This document shows positions 8,230 to 17,577 of a stretch of DNA of 64,000 nt, in pieces. The notes beneath the pieces are model-generated. The model was not told the DNA's origin. It did no database searches and saw nothing but the letters and a program-made list of their open reading frames with translations. Source of the DNA: Pseudodesulfovibrio sp. Its GTDB lineage: Bacteria; Desulfobacterota; Desulfovibrionia; Desulfovibrionales; Desulfovibrionaceae. The stretch lies in contig JADGEX010000001.1 in NCBI GenBank assembly GCA_016744135.1, forward strand, positions 2,491,029 to 2,555,028. The letters are read 5' to 3'. How positions within the stretch are numbered: the stretch's first letter is position 1; each line of letters starts with the position of its first letter. The position numbers were made by a program, and so were the translations under genes.

Positions 8230-9621
8230 CTAGTTGTCCCAATCGCCTGGGGGGTTGATAATTCCATCGGATTGTTCATACCAATCCATAAAGGCGTCGA
8301 CACATTCTGGGCAAAATTGTTTGTCTCGTCCTTCAAGAATGATGTCTCGAATCTTTTTCTTTGGCATCCCTTTGCGGTAGACGCGATCACTGGTCATGGC
8401 GTCGAAAACGTCAGCGACGGCGATGATTCTTCCGAGCAGAGGAATATTTTTCCCCTTGAGACCGTGAGGGTATCCTGTCCCGTCCCATCGTTCATGATGG
8501 GATGATGCGGCAACGAGAACATCTTCCATTCCGGGCAGCGGATCAAGAATGTCGACCACCACTGTGGTGTGACTCTTGATGTGTTCGAATTCCTCCGTGG
8601 ACAGTTTGTCGGGTTTGAGGAGTACGTTGTCCCTGATCCCTATTTTGCCCAAGTCGTGAAGGTTGCCTGCTATGTGGAGCCTTGTCATTTGGTCATCATT
8701 GAAATTTAGCCGTTTGGCTATTTGCATGGCAATGTGTGTCACTGATTCTGAATGACCGCTTGTGTAGTGGTCGCGAGCTTCCAGAGCCTTGACCAGGCTG
8801 GCTATCGATCCCAAGGTCATCCGCCGTTCAGCTTTTAGTCTGTCCCTTTCCACCAGCATGATACGGAACTGTTCTGAGAGAATCTTTTCAATAATCTGGA
8901 TGAGATTGTTTATGCCGAATGGTTTCGTAATGTAAGAAGCGGCTCCGTCATGAATCATGCGATGCATAACCGCCTTATCTTGCATGGACGACATAATGAC
9001 CATCGGGATATCCTTGAGGTTTTCGCGAGTTTTGACCTGTCGGCAAAGTTGCCTCCCATCCATGTTTGGCATCATCAAGTCAGACAAAATTAAATCTGGA
9101 GAGATTCCGTCGAGTAAAGTCATGGCTTCATTTCCGTCTCGGGCAAGCAGGACCTTAAATCCTGCGATGGAGAGGCCGTTATGAAGAAATGTTCGTATAG
9201 CCTCTGAATCATCAACGACGAGCAGAACCCTGTCTTGAGTCATGGCCGTTCTATCCAGAATTTGTTCTATGCGTGGGATAAGTTCTTTTGCAGCGGAGCT
9301 TTTGGGGACGTAGCCGTCGGCACCGACCCTGAATCCGTTGTCAATGTCTTGATCTGATTCTCGGGAACTGAGGATGATGACCGGGGTGGTATTTGTTTTT
9401 GGATTTTCTTTGATCCATTTGCAGAATTCCAAACCATCGAGTCTGGGCATATCGACATCGGTTATGACCAAATCAAAAGAATGCTTTTCCATTATTTCCC
9501 GAGCTTCAAAGCCATCCATAGCCGTGGTGAGGATGGCATCAGTGGGAGCAAGGTTCTTTTTCAGCGCGTAAAGCGCGGATGTGGAGTCATCGGCAATAAG
9601 AATCTTGAGGGATTCAGTCAT
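8230..9621 (-). CDS. Dual-receiver HD-GYP c-di-GMP phosphodiesterase
   Basis: 463 residues: two receiver domains in tandem and a C-terminal HD-GYP domain. Receiver 1 carries VITDVDMP with a lysine in GYVPKSS; receiver 2 carries LILSDLMMP with YITKPFG, so both look able to be phosphorylated. The HD-GYP part has an intact HD motif (NLHDLGKIGI), HHERW, the GYP loop (GTGYPHGLKG) and the late ADVFDAMTSDR motif. The family cleaves cyclic di-GMP. The start is the ATG at 9619-9621 preceded by AAAGGTGG; a GTG two codons upstream is an alternative. It lies downstream of, and on the same strand as, the smaller HD-GYP paralogue, about 100 nt away. Confidence 0.93.
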   Translation of the reverse strand: MTESLKILIADDSTSALYALKKNLAPTDAILTTAMDGFEAREIMEKHSFDLVITDVDMPRLDGLEFCKWIKENPKTNTTPVIILSSRESDQDIDNGFRVGADGYVPKSSAAKELIPRIEQILDRTAMTQDRVLLVVDDSEAIRTFLHNGLSIAGFKVLLARDGNEAMTLLDGISPDLILSDLMMPNMDGRQLCRQVKTRENLKDIPMVIMSSMQDKAVMHRMIHDGAASYITKPFGINNLIQIIEKILSEQFRIMLVERDRLKAERRMTLGSIASLVKALEARDHYTSGHSESVTHIAMQIAKRLNFNDDQMTRLHIAGNLHDLGKIGIRDNVLLKPDKLSTEEFEHIKSHTTVVVDILDPLPGMEDVLVAASSHHERWDGTGYPHGLKGKNIPLLGRIIAVADVFDAMTSDRVYRKGMPKKKIRDIILEGRDKQFCPECVDAFMDWYEQSDGIINPPGDWDN

Positions 9622-9653
9622 AGCCACCTTTCCGGTTCAGAGTGGAAAATAGA

Positions 9654-9711
9654 GCTGCCGTTCATTGTATACCTACGCCTTGTGGGCGTATTCAATTATA
9701 AACGTGGCAGC
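9654..9711 (-). repeat. Imperfect nested hairpin between the two HD-GYP genes
   Basis: An outer GCTGCC/GGCAGC pair encloses an inner TACGCC-TTGTG-GGCGTA hairpin in the gap between the two minus-strand HD-GYP genes. There is no run of T after it in the minus direction, so it may be a processing or partial termination site rather than a strong terminator. Confidence 0.4.
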
Positions 9712-9723
9712 ATTTATTCTCTC

Positions 9724-10329
9724 TTATTCATCTTTGATTTCTATCCGGCCCCCGGTCTTATCAAACCATTTTTGGAATGCATCCACACAGAGAGGGCACA
9801 GCAATGTGCCTTTTTCTTCGTTGAGGATATCTGCTGCTACAGGTTCAGGCATGGAATCACGGTGGGGTCGCTCGGAAATGATGGCGACATAGACGTCAGC
9901 CGTGCTGATGAGTCGGGCGGCAAATGGGATTTCTTCACCTCGCAGGCCGTGAGGATAGCCGGAACCATTCCATCGTTCATGGTGCGTTAGGCAGACTTCA
10001 GCGACATCTTCGAGTTCCTTAATGGGGGCGAGCATCTGTGCTCCCAGAATCGTATGATTTTTGACATGGGCGTATTCCGAGTCAGTGAGCTTATCTGTTT
10101 TGAGCAAAACGGTGTCACGGACCCCTGCCGTGCCGATGTTGTGCAGTCTACCCATGAGCAGCAGTCGTTCAAGTTTCTTGGTCGGGAGGTCAAGCTCTAG
10201 TCCAATGCCGTGTGCCACCTGCGCCACGCGTTCGGAATGGCCCCTGGTCAAGGCGTTTCGGGCTTCAGCGGCCTGAGCCAGACTGATGAGGGTCGTCAGA
10301 ACATCGTTTTTTTCAAGCTGTTGGGTCAT
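9724..10329 (-). CDS. Degenerate HD-GYP domain protein (probably not catalytic)
   Basis: A 201-residue stand-alone HD-GYP domain without a receiver. The GYP loop (NGSGYPHGLRGEEIP) and histidines H31, H63, H92, H116 and H117 are kept. The key HDxGK motif reads H63-N64-I-G-T67, so the metal-binding Asp and the catalytic Lys are replaced. The later ADVFDAL-type motif reads ADVYVAI, losing a second conserved Asp (V148). By family knowledge these changes should abolish phosphodiesterase activity, leaving a binding or regulatory role. It is the upstream neighbour of the intact dual-receiver HD-GYP gene. The ATG at 10327-10329 was chosen because the longer open frame overlaps the divergent helicase gene and has no domain support. 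Confidence 0.85.
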   Translation of the reverse strand: MTQQLEKNDVLTTLISLAQAAEARNALTRGHSERVAQVAHGIGLELDLPTKKLERLLLMGRLHNIGTAGVRDTVLLKTDKLTDSEYAHVKNHTILGAQMLAPIKELEDVAEVCLTHHERWNGSGYPHGLRGEEIPFAARLISTADVYVAIISERPHRDSMPEPVAADILNEEKGTLLCPLCVDAFQKWFDKTGGRIEIKDE

Positions 10330-10388
10330 AGGCTGCTCCGTATGTAAAACTCTAGTTCCTTCATACAATATGCGTCCACAATACGTCC

Positions 10389-13331
10389 TTGGCAAGTATA
10401 TTTCACGGCTTGCTTCGGGATGCTGCACGTACTACCATCCGACCTGTGGAAACTCCTGTCACAGAATATGTCGCGGCTATGCTCGATTCCGAGCGCATGG
10501 CCCATCAGATAGCTCATCATCGTATGCTGGATGGTGCAGAGGCTCGTTTGGGTGAACCGCGCCGTCCGTGGCCTGCGGCTTTGCAAAATGCGCTTTCTTT
10601 GCTTGGTGTGGACCATCTGTACGCGCATCAGGCCGAGGCCGTTGATTATGTTCGGGCCGGGCGCCATATTGTGGTTGCCACTCCGACAGCCAGCGGCAAG
10701 ACGTTGACCTATAATCTTCCGGTCATGGAACGGTGCATGGCTGACCCCGAAGCCAAGGCCTTGTATCTTTTCCCGCTCAAGGCGTTGGCGCAGGACCAGC
10801 TCAAGGGATTCAACGAACTGGCTGCTTTGTTGCCCGAGGATAATCGGCCTACGGCCGCCATTTATGACGGCGACACCACGCCTCATTTTCGTAAGAAGAT
10901 CCGTAATTCACCGCCCAATGTCATTATGTCCAACCCGGAAATGGTCCATTTGTCCATGTTGCCGTATCACGCGAGTTGGGCCGAATTCTTGTCAGGTTTG
11001 ACGCATATAGTTGTGGATGAGGTTCACACTTATCGAGGTGTCATGGGCGGGCATATGGCTATGGTTTTCCGGCGACTGCTTCGGCTTTGCCGGTATTATG
11101 GTGCCACCCCGACTTTCGTGTTTTGTTCGGCCACAATCGGCAATCCGGCTGAACTTTGTCATATGCTCACTGATCTTGAAGTGCATCCCATCCTTGAGTC
11201 CGGAGCTGCGCGTGGCGGGCGGCATATGGTATTTCTTAATCCTGACGGCAGCCCGTCACAGGCCGCCATTCAGTTGTTGCAGGCCGCATTGGCTCGTGAT
11301 TTGCGGACCATTGTCTATTGCCAGTCGCGTAAGATGACCGAGTTGATTTCCATGTGGGCGACAGAACGTAGCGGGCAGTTTAAAGAGAAAATTTCTGCAT
11401 ACCGGGCCGGTTTTTTACCTGAAGAGCGGCGCGAAATCGAAACGAAAATGGCGGATGGCGACTTGCTGGCTGTCATTTCCACCTCGGCCCTTGAGCTTGG
11501 TATTGATATCGGTGGACTAGATGTTTGTATTATGGTCGGCTACCCCGGCTCTATCATGGCGACGTTGCAGCGCGGTGGACGCGTGGGCCGGAGTCAGCAG
11601 GATTCCGTGGTGGCGCTTATCGCGCAGGAAGACGCTCTCGATCAATATTTCATGCGCAACCCGGACGATTTTTTTAGTCGACCTCCAGAGTCAGCCATGC
11701 TCAACCCGCACAATCCGGTGATCATGGACCGGCATCTTATCTGCGCTGCCGCTGAATTGACCTTGCGGCGTGGTGAGGATTTTCTCCGTGAGGAGCCTGT
11801 CAGCAAGCGCGTGGAAGAGCTGATCGGTTTTGGCCAATTGTACGAGGTGCAGCCTGATACGTTAGGTCATCCGGCAGAAGTAGTTTCCAGCCGCAAGCGG
11901 CCACATCGGGACGTTGATTTGCGTGGAGCAGGTCAACAACTTCATATTGAGGACAATTCGTCGGTTCGGGAAAAAGCGCCTGTTATCGGAACCATTGACG
12001 CACATCGGGCTTTTCGGGAAACACATCCCGGTGCCGTTTATCTGCATCGCGGCCAGACCTATGTCATTTCTGATCTCAATGTGGGGGAGGGTGCTGTCCA
12101 TGCTCGCAAAGAGCGAGTGGGCTACTACACCAAGCCACGCGGGAGCAAGGATACCGAAATTTTGGAAGTCCTTGGCCAGAAAGCAAGTTTTGGAACTCGT
12201 GTCTACTTCGGGCGGGTCAAGGTTACGGAGCAGATCACCGGCTATGAAAAGCGTTCCGTACGTGGTGGCAAGTTGCTCGGTATCATGCCGCTTGATTTAC
12301 CCCCGTTAGTGTTCGAGACCGAGGCCATTTGGTTTGAGGTGGGCCATGACATCCGTCGTCGGTGCGAGGATGAGTTCCTGCATTTCATGGGGGGTATTCA
12401 TGCCTTTGAACATGCGGCTATTGGCATGTTGCCGTTGTTGGTTATGACCGATCGCAATGATCTTGGTGGTATATCCACGCCCATGCATCCGCAGGTGGAA
12501 GGTCCGGCGGTTTTTATTTATGATGGCATGCCCGGTGGGGCAGGGTTGACCCGACAGGCTTTCGAGCGTGCCGATGAGTTGATCGAGACAACGCTCAAGA
12601 CCATTGTTGACTGTCCGTGCGACCTAGGGTGTCCGTCTTGTGTGCATTCGCCCAAGTGTGGATCAGGCAACCGGCCCATTGATAAACGGGCCGCACAGTT
12701 TGTGCTGGAAGCAATTCGCTCCGGCGATCCGAAATCAATCGAACCAAAGGAGATAGACGTGAATCTTCTGCCAGGAATCGACATGAAGAAGCCCGCGCCC
12801 AAGCGGTATGGTGTGATTGACATTGAAACCCGCTATTCCGCCGACGAAGTGGGTGGGTGGGGACGTGCCGACCGTATGGGCGTGTCCATTGCTTGCGTGT
12901 ATGATTCGGATGATGATGCCATGCATGATTATGAGCAGGATGAGATGCCCGAGTTGGTCGAACATTTGCAACAATTTGATCTTGTTATCGGTTTTAACCA
13001 TGTGAAGTTTGATTATGCCGTGCTTGGCGGGTTGAATCCTTTTCATTTCAGAGGATTGCCCAATCTTGATTTGCTCATGGAAGTGCATAACCGGCTTGGC
13101 TATCGCCTCAAGCTTGATAATATCGCATCGGCCACCTTGGATGTCGGCAAGTCAGCCGATGGGTTGCAGGCGCTCAAATGGTGGCAGGAAGGACGGCTTG
13201 ATCTCATCACTGAATATTGCCAGCAGGATGTGGCGGTGACACGTGATGTCTATTTGTTTGGGCGAGAGCATGGGCATGTGTTTTTTACGAATAAGGCGGG
13301 GCAGAAAGTAAAATTGCCAATTGATTGGTAA
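10389..13331 (+). CDS. DEAD/DEAH helicase fused to DEDD exonuclease (MrfA-MrfB-like)
   Basis: 980 residues. Residues 1 to about 790 are a superfamily 2 helicase of the YprA/MrfA type: Walker A PTASGKT near residue 100, DEVH near 208, the helicase C region with GRVGRSQQ, and a DUF1998-type zinc site CPCDLGCPSC...C at about 742-757. Residues about 800-980 form an RNase H-fold exonuclease like YprB/MrfB, with D811 and E813 (DIE), D875 (FDY), and Y943-x3-D947. In Bacillus subtilis MrfA and MrfB are separate proteins that act together in repair of mitomycin C damage; here they appear joined. The first codon is TTG at 10389, with no clear ribosome binding site, so the start is uncertain. Confidence 0.9.
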   Translation: MASIFHGLLRDAARTTIRPVETPVTEYVAAMLDSERMAHQIAHHRMLDGAEARLGEPRRPWPAALQNALSLLGVDHLYAHQAEAVDYVRAGRHIVVATPTASGKTLTYNLPVMERCMADPEAKALYLFPLKALAQDQLKGFNELAALLPEDNRPTAAIYDGDTTPHFRKKIRNSPPNVIMSNPEMVHLSMLPYHASWAEFLSGLTHIVVDEVHTYRGVMGGHMAMVFRRLLRLCRYYGATPTFVFCSATIGNPAELCHMLTDLEVHPILESGAARGGRHMVFLNPDGSPSQAAIQLLQAALARDLRTIVYCQSRKMTELISMWATERSGQFKEKISAYRAGFLPEERREIETKMADGDLLAVISTSALELGIDIGGLDVCIMVGYPGSIMATLQRGGRVGRSQQDSVVALIAQEDALDQYFMRNPDDFFSRPPESAMLNPHNPVIMDRHLICAAAELTLRRGEDFLREEPVSKRVEELIGFGQLYEVQPDTLGHPAEVVSSRKRPHRDVDLRGAGQQLHIEDNSSVREKAPVIGTIDAHRAFRETHPGAVYLHRGQTYVISDLNVGEGAVHARKERVGYYTKPRGSKDTEILEVLGQKASFGTRVYFGRVKVTEQITGYEKRSVRGGKLLGIMPLDLPPLVFETEAIWFEVGHDIRRRCEDEFLHFMGGIHAFEHAAIGMLPLLVMTDRNDLGGISTPMHPQVEGPAVFIYDGMPGGAGLTRQAFERADELIETTLKTIVDCPCDLGCPSCVHSPKCGSGNRPIDKRAAQFVLEAIRSGDPKSIEPKEIDVNLLPGIDMKKPAPKRYGVIDIETRYSADEVGGWGRADRMGVSIACVYDSDDDAMHDYEQDEMPELVEHLQQFDLVIGFNHVKFDYAVLGGLNPFHFRGLPNLDLLMEVHNRLGYRLKLDNIASATLDVGKSADGLQALKWWQEGRLDLITEYCQQDVAVTRDVYLFGREHGHVFFTNKAGQKVKLPIDW

Positions 13332-13384
13332 GTTTGTTTGAAGCACCGGGGTTGAAATTCCGTTGAAGATGAAGAAATAAAGAT

Positions 13385-13411
13385 GGCCGTTTTTATGCGG
13401 CCTTTTTTTTT
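13385..13411 (+). terminator. Rho-independent terminator after the helicase gene
   Basis: GGCCG (13385-13389) pairs with CGGCC (13398-13402) across an 8-nt loop and is followed directly by nine T. It lies 54 nt after the helicase-exonuclease stop. Confidence 0.75.
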
Positions 13412-13860
13412 GAAGATGCGCCTTTGGCGAGAGTTATTGTTGGGTGCTGAAGCACCCAAGGCTTTCCATGCCCTGCGTGGGCGGCGGATCTTTTTGGCTG
13501 AGCCGCCCCAAAAAGAGCCCAAAAAACTCGGCTCACGAGTTTGGCCGCCCAATGATCAGCAGCAAGAATCTGATCCAATCGAGTCGGCTCCACTCGATTA
13601 AAAGTATAAGCGCTTTCTCCTTCGATTGGTCAGCTTCTATGCCGCAGATCAAGGGCCGGGTCCGGTCTTCGTCTGATAGGAAGGAAGAAACCTTCTTCGA
13701 AGGGAGAGCGGTGTTGGGGTGTTGAACACCTCAAGGCCCTTTATGGTTGTCGAAGAGCCTTAATCATAAGTGGGTATCTGCACCGATAACAAATTTACAA
13801 CGACGAAAGCTTTACAATAATAACGTTTGCATTTTCACTGCGGATGCATACACACCTTCC
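13412..13860 (-). repeat. Composite intergenic repeat, copy 1 (minus orientation)
   Basis: No gene is credible in 13332-13947. Read on the minus strand, 13847-13805 matches 58989-59032 almost base for base (TGCATCCGCAGTGAAAATGC and flank), and 13746-13530 matches 59369-59640 at most positions, including ACCATAAAGGGCCTTG and AGCCGACTCGATTGGATCAG. The copy contains three hairpins: GGGTGC-TGAA-GCACCC at 13442-13457, a CTTTTTGG/CCAAAAAG stem at 13490-13515, and a near-perfect palindrome on TTGGGGTGTT at 13713-13733. It is a dispersed non-coding element; what spreads or keeps it is not visible. Confidence 0.8.
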
Positions 13861-13894
13861 CAAATTCTCCCTCAAAAAAGATCGTGCATAAGCA

Positions 13895-13928
13895 TAAAAA
13901 AGGCCCCGCACACCGTGCAGGGCCTTTT
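13895..13928 (-). terminator. Terminator of acs
   Basis: AAAAGGCCCCGCAC and GTGCAGGGCCTTTT form a long stem with a 3-nt loop, 20 nt after the acs stop. Read on the minus strand the stem is followed by a run of T. Confidence 0.8.
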
Positions 13929-13947
13929 CATTCTGTTTGTTTTAATA

Positions 13948-15930
13948 CTATCCGACGAGGTCTTTGTTTCCTTCGACCAAATCAGTAACAACACCCGGAT
14001 CGGCGAGTGTGGAAGTGTCGCCAAATTCATTCGATCCTTCGACGATTTTGCGCAAAACACGGCGCATGATTTTACCGGAACGAGTCTTGGGCAGGCCATC
14101 CGCAAATTGAATGAATTCAGGGGTGGCGATGGGGCCAATTTCTTTGCGCACCCAAATCTTTAATTCTTTGACCATGTCGTCGTCAGGCTCCAGGCCGGAT
14201 CGGAGAGTTACATAGGCGTAAATGGTTTCGCCTTTGATGTCGTGGGGCATACCGACGACTGCGGCTTCTGTTACATCCTTGTGTGCGACCAGCGCGGACT
14301 CGATTTCTGCGGTACCCATACGGTGACCGGATACATTGATAACGTCATCCAGACGGCCCATGATCCAGAAATATCCATCATCGTCAACACGAGCACCATC
14401 ACCGGCTTCATATGCCCCGGGGAACCCGGCAAAGTAGGTGGACTTGTATCGTTCCGAGTCGCCCCAAACACTTCGAAGCATACCGGGCCACGGCTTATCG
14501 ATGATAAGATGACCGCCCTCATTGGGGCCGGCGGGAGAGCCATCACGGCGTACAATTTTGGCAGAAATACCAGGCAGTGCCTTGGTGGCGGAACCGGGTT
14601 TGAGCGGGGTGGCATACGGCATGGCGGAAATCATAACACCACCGGTTTCTGTCTGCCACCATGTATCCACGATGGGCAGCTTACCTCCACCTATATTGTT
14701 GTGATACCAGAGCCATGCTTCCGGGTTGATGGGTTCACCAACAGACCCGAGCAAACGGAGGGAAGAAAGATCGTACTTCTTGGTCCACTCCTCTCCTTCA
14801 CGCATGAGCGCACGAATCACTGTGGGAGCGGTGTAGAAAATATTGACCTTGAATTTGTCGACGATCTGCCAGAAACGGTCCGGCTTGGGATAACTCGGCA
14901 CACCTTCGAACATGACGGATGTGGCACCCAGGGCCAGCGGACCGTACACGATGTATGAATGGCCGGTAATCCAGCCGATATCAGCCGTACACCAGTATAC
15001 ATCATCGTCTTTCACATCGAAAACATATTGTGTGGTGTGGGCCGCATAGGTCAGGTACCCACCGGTGGTGTGCAGCACGCCCTTGGGTTTGCCGGTGGAG
15101 CCGGAGGTATACAGAATAAAAAGTGGATCTTCGGATTCCATTTTCTCGAAATCGCACTCGGAAGTAATATCGTCGGCATTGATTTCTTCGTGCCACCAGG
15201 AATCACGGCCTTCGACCATGCTGACTTCGTTGCCGCCACGCTGAACCACGATGCATTGTTCAATCGTAGGGCAGTCCTTGAGCGCTTCGTCTGCGTTGGG
15301 CTTGAGCGGGATGGTCTTGCCTGCGCGCAAAACAGCGTCGGAAGTAATCAGAACCTTGGCCTGACAGTCATCAATACGGGATTGCAGCGCGATAGAAGAG
15401 AATCCTGCAAAAACAATGGAATGCAATGCGCCAAGACGGGTGCAAGCGAGCATGGCAATAGCCAACTCGGGAATCATGGGCATGTAAAGTGCAACACGAT
15501 CGCCGCGTTTGACACCTTTCTTTTTCAGGACATTGGCGAAACGGCAGACCTCGGTGTGCAACATTTGATAGGTGTAAACCCGAGTGTCTTCTTCCGGTTC
15601 ACCCTGCCAGATAAGTGCGGCCTTGTTCCGGCGACCATTGGTCAAATGCCGATCCAGACAGTTGTAGGAAACGTTGGTCGTACCGCCAGCGAACCATTTG
15701 AACTCGGGCTTGTCATAGTCCGCTTCCAATACGGAATCAAAATCGGAAAACCAGGTCAGAAGATCCTTGGCCCTGTCGCCCCAGTATCCTTCGGGATCGT
15801 TGAGCGCCTTTTCATTGGCCGCGTCATAGGCCTCCATATTTTGAATCCACGCCTGGGCCTGCATTGAGGTGTCAGGTTCGAATATCTGCCCGTCTTTTTG
15901 CAGACTCTCGATTTTCTTCTCTTCGCTCAT
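13948..15930 (-). CDS. acs: Acetyl-CoA synthetase (AMP-forming)
   Basis: 660 residues, the normal length of AMP-forming acetyl-CoA synthetase, which activates acetate to acetyl-CoA with ATP. Seen are the A3 loop [15 protein letters not shown], the core [28 protein letters not shown] (hinge and A8), and the C-terminal [11 protein letters not shown] lysine that is the usual acetylation site. The start is the ATG at 15928-15930 with AGGAGA upstream; a longer frame from 16011 lacks family support. The gene stands alone with its own terminator. Its 282-bp upstream region holds three related direct repeats (16080-16158). In sulfate reducers it would serve acetate assimilation. Confidence 0.97.
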   Translation of the reverse strand: MSEEKKIESLQKDGQIFEPDTSMQAQAWIQNMEAYDAANEKALNDPEGYWGDRAKDLLTWFSDFDSVLEADYDKPEFKWFAGGTTNVSYNCLDRHLTNGRRNKAALIWQGEPEEDTRVYTYQMLHTEVCRFANVLKKKGVKRGDRVALYMPMIPELAIAMLACTRLGALHSIVFAGFSSIALQSRIDDCQAKVLITSDAVLRAGKTIPLKPNADEALKDCPTIEQCIVVQRGGNEVSMVEGRDSWWHEEINADDITSECDFEKMESEDPLFILYTSGSTGKPKGVLHTTGGYLTYAAHTTQYVFDVKDDDVYWCTADIGWITGHSYIVYGPLALGATSVMFEGVPSYPKPDRFWQIVDKFKVNIFYTAPTVIRALMREGEEWTKKYDLSSLRLLGSVGEPINPEAWLWYHNNIGGGKLPIVDTWWQTETGGVMISAMPYATPLKPGSATKALPGISAKIVRRDGSPAGPNEGGHLIIDKPWPGMLRSVWGDSERYKSTYFAGFPGAYEAGDGARVDDDGYFWIMGRLDDVINVSGHRMGTAEIESALVAHKDVTEAAVVGMPHDIKGETIYAYVTLRSGLEPDDDMVKELKIWVRKEIGPIATPEFIQFADGLPKTRSGKIMRRVLRKIVEGSNEFGDTSTLADPGVVTDLVEGNKDLVG

Positions 15931-16079
15931 TCTGGTATTCTCCTGATCTATGGTTGTGTCTTCAAGGTCTCCGTCAAAATGGACCGCAACCTTCTGAAAT
16001 GTCGTTTCCATTGTGGGGGTGAGTCACGCTGGACACGTTATCATTTATTCAAAGAAGCGCGCAACCGCGTTCTTTTTTA

Positions 16080-16158
16080 GGTGAACGGTTCAAATACGCC
16101 CGGTGAACGGTGAATCAATCAAAAGACAGGATTGAATCCTCGGTAAACGGTGAATATT
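16080..16158. promoter_or_regulatory. Three direct repeats upstream of acs
   Basis: GGTGAACGGTTCAA (16080), GGTGAACGGTGAATCAA (16102) and GGTAAACGGTGAATATT (16142) share the core GGTRAACGGT. They lie 150-230 bp upstream of the acs start and just after the kinase stop, so they could be binding sites for a regulator of acs. The function is inferred from position only. Confidence 0.35.
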
Positions 16159-16212
16159 CATCCTCCGACGGCATCAGGTCATTGCCCTCTGTCTCGGCCA
16201 TATAATCTGGGA

Positions 16213-17577
16213 TTATCGTCCACTCACGGCTCGGACGAAGAAACGACAGGTTCGGTCCTGCCACCAGACAAAACCCAATTCGGCGTCCGCATACCATGCT
16301 GCGGTAAATGCTTTGGTGTCAGAAGACCAAAGCCGTGCCTTGCGTGGATCAAACACGGATTCCAGACAGAATTCCCCTGGTTCGGTGCGGCCTGTAAATA
16401 ATGTGGTCAATTCATCCACTGTGGGCAGTCGCCAATCGGTGCGTCCAGCGAAACCATTGCGATTCAGCCGCTCCACGTGGGTATGGGCGCGTTCCCATGT
16501 CAAAGGATACCGTGATCCGATTTTTTCCCAGACCCGACCGGATACGCGATCCAGCACCGTTTCATCATCGGTATTCTTAAATGCGCTGGGGCCGTATTCA
16601 TTGGGTCGCCACAGTTTATCGAGATCGAAAAAGGCACGGGCGCCCTTGATTCCCACCTTTACGGATTCATGGCGTGGCAACCATTCAGGATCATGGCGTT
16701 CAGGTTCGAACAATAAATTCGGAGCTACACAGGTGGCGTCTTTTTGGGACAGCCATGCTGTTTCCAGATTGTTTAAGGCGTCAATCATGGCCATGGCATC
16801 CTGAAATCTTTTTTCTGGATCAACGGCCAACGCCTGATCGAAAAAATTATCCCAGGCGCAATCAAGATCAGCGTGGATGTCGCATAGCCGTTTGGTACTG
16901 CCACTCTCTTCGGGCAAAGTCCCAGTAAGCATGCGATAGAGGGTCATACCCACGGAATATACATCGGAACGGGCGTCTGCGTTTTCGGGATCAGCTTCCT
17001 GTTCGGGAGCGGTATAATATGGGGAACCGACAACCATGCCCTTGTGTCCGGCGGTTTTTTCACCGCGTAATTTGCTCAGGCCGAAATCAATAAGTTTGAC
17101 CTGCCCCGGCCCGCCTTGATCCTCGGCCAGCATGACATTGAAGGGTTTGACGTCTCGATGGATAATGCCCTCAAAATGCAACCTGTCCAGACCATGCAGC
17201 ATACCACGAGCAATGTGCAAAGAAGCCTCAACTCCAAGGCGGCGAGATTCACGTTCGACCTCGTATGTTTCTCCCATGAGCACACCGAGGTTGCCGCAAA
17301 AATATTCCATGGTGAAATGAGGTGGTGTCACGGAGTCTCCCGTGCCCACATCCAAAATTGAGGCCACATTGCCATGGCTGATGCTCGCCATGGTGGCTGC
17401 TTCTTTGAAAAACATCTCCCTGAGCGCATCCTCGCCCACAATGTCCTCAAGTATTTCGGCAGGTTTTAACACCTTCAGCGCGACAATTCGTCCGGTCATC
17501 GGCATCGCCGCTTTATACACTGCACCCATGCCGCCTCGGCCTAAAAGGCCCCGTATTTCATATCGTCCGATTTGCAT
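16213..17577 (-). CDS. Serine/threonine protein kinase with C-terminal DUF1566-like domain
   Basis: 454 residues. Residues 1 to about 285 are a Hanks-type kinase: glycine loop GRGGMGAVY (14-21), catalytic Lys K35, HRDVKPFN with D142, and the DFG Asp D164, all intact. Residues about 345-454 resemble the Lcl/DUF1566 domain, with RVWEKIGSRYPLTWERAHTHV, TDWRLPTVDELTTLF, and the closing FVRAVSGR. No membrane segment links the two, so the C-terminal domain seems to be cytoplasmic here. No cognate phosphatase is adjacent; a SpoIIE-type phosphatase is encoded at 55318-56796. The gene is divergent from the SPOR lipoprotein gene. Its target is unknown. Confidence 0.92.
   Translation of the reverse strand: MQIGRYEIRGLLGRGGMGAVYKAAMPMTGRIVALKVLKPAEILEDIVGEDALREMFFKEAATMASISHGNVASILDVGTGDSVTPPHFTMEYFCGNLGVLMGETYEVERESRRLGVEASLHIARGMLHGLDRLHFEGIIHRDVKPFNVMLAEDQGGPGQVKLIDFGLSKLRGEKTAGHKGMVVGSPYYTAPEQEADPENADARSDVYSVGMTLYRMLTGTLPEESGSTKRLCDIHADLDCAWDNFFDQALAVDPEKRFQDAMAMIDALNNLETAWLSQKDATCVAPNLLFEPERHDPEWLPRHESVKVGIKGARAFFDLDKLWRPNEYGPSAFKNTDDETVLDRVSGRVWEKIGSRYPLTWERAHTHVERLNRNGFAGRTDWRLPTVDELTTLFTGRTEPGEFCLESVFDPRKARLWSSDTKAFTAAWYADAELGFVWWQDRTCRFFVRAVSGR

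Noticed and set aside
13383-13752. Several open frames of 60-100 codons in the helicase-acs gap
   Set aside because: They are within the repeat element, change frame between copies and have no domain; the repeat structure explains the sequence better.
14959-15867. A 302-codon plus-strand open frame opposite acs
   Set aside because: Antisense to catalytic motifs of acetyl-CoA synthetase; no ribosome binding site or domain.
16115-16297. A 60-codon minus-strand frame at the end of the kinase gene
   Set aside because: Mostly overlaps the kinase in another frame; the non-overlapping 28 codons have no clear ribosome binding site.
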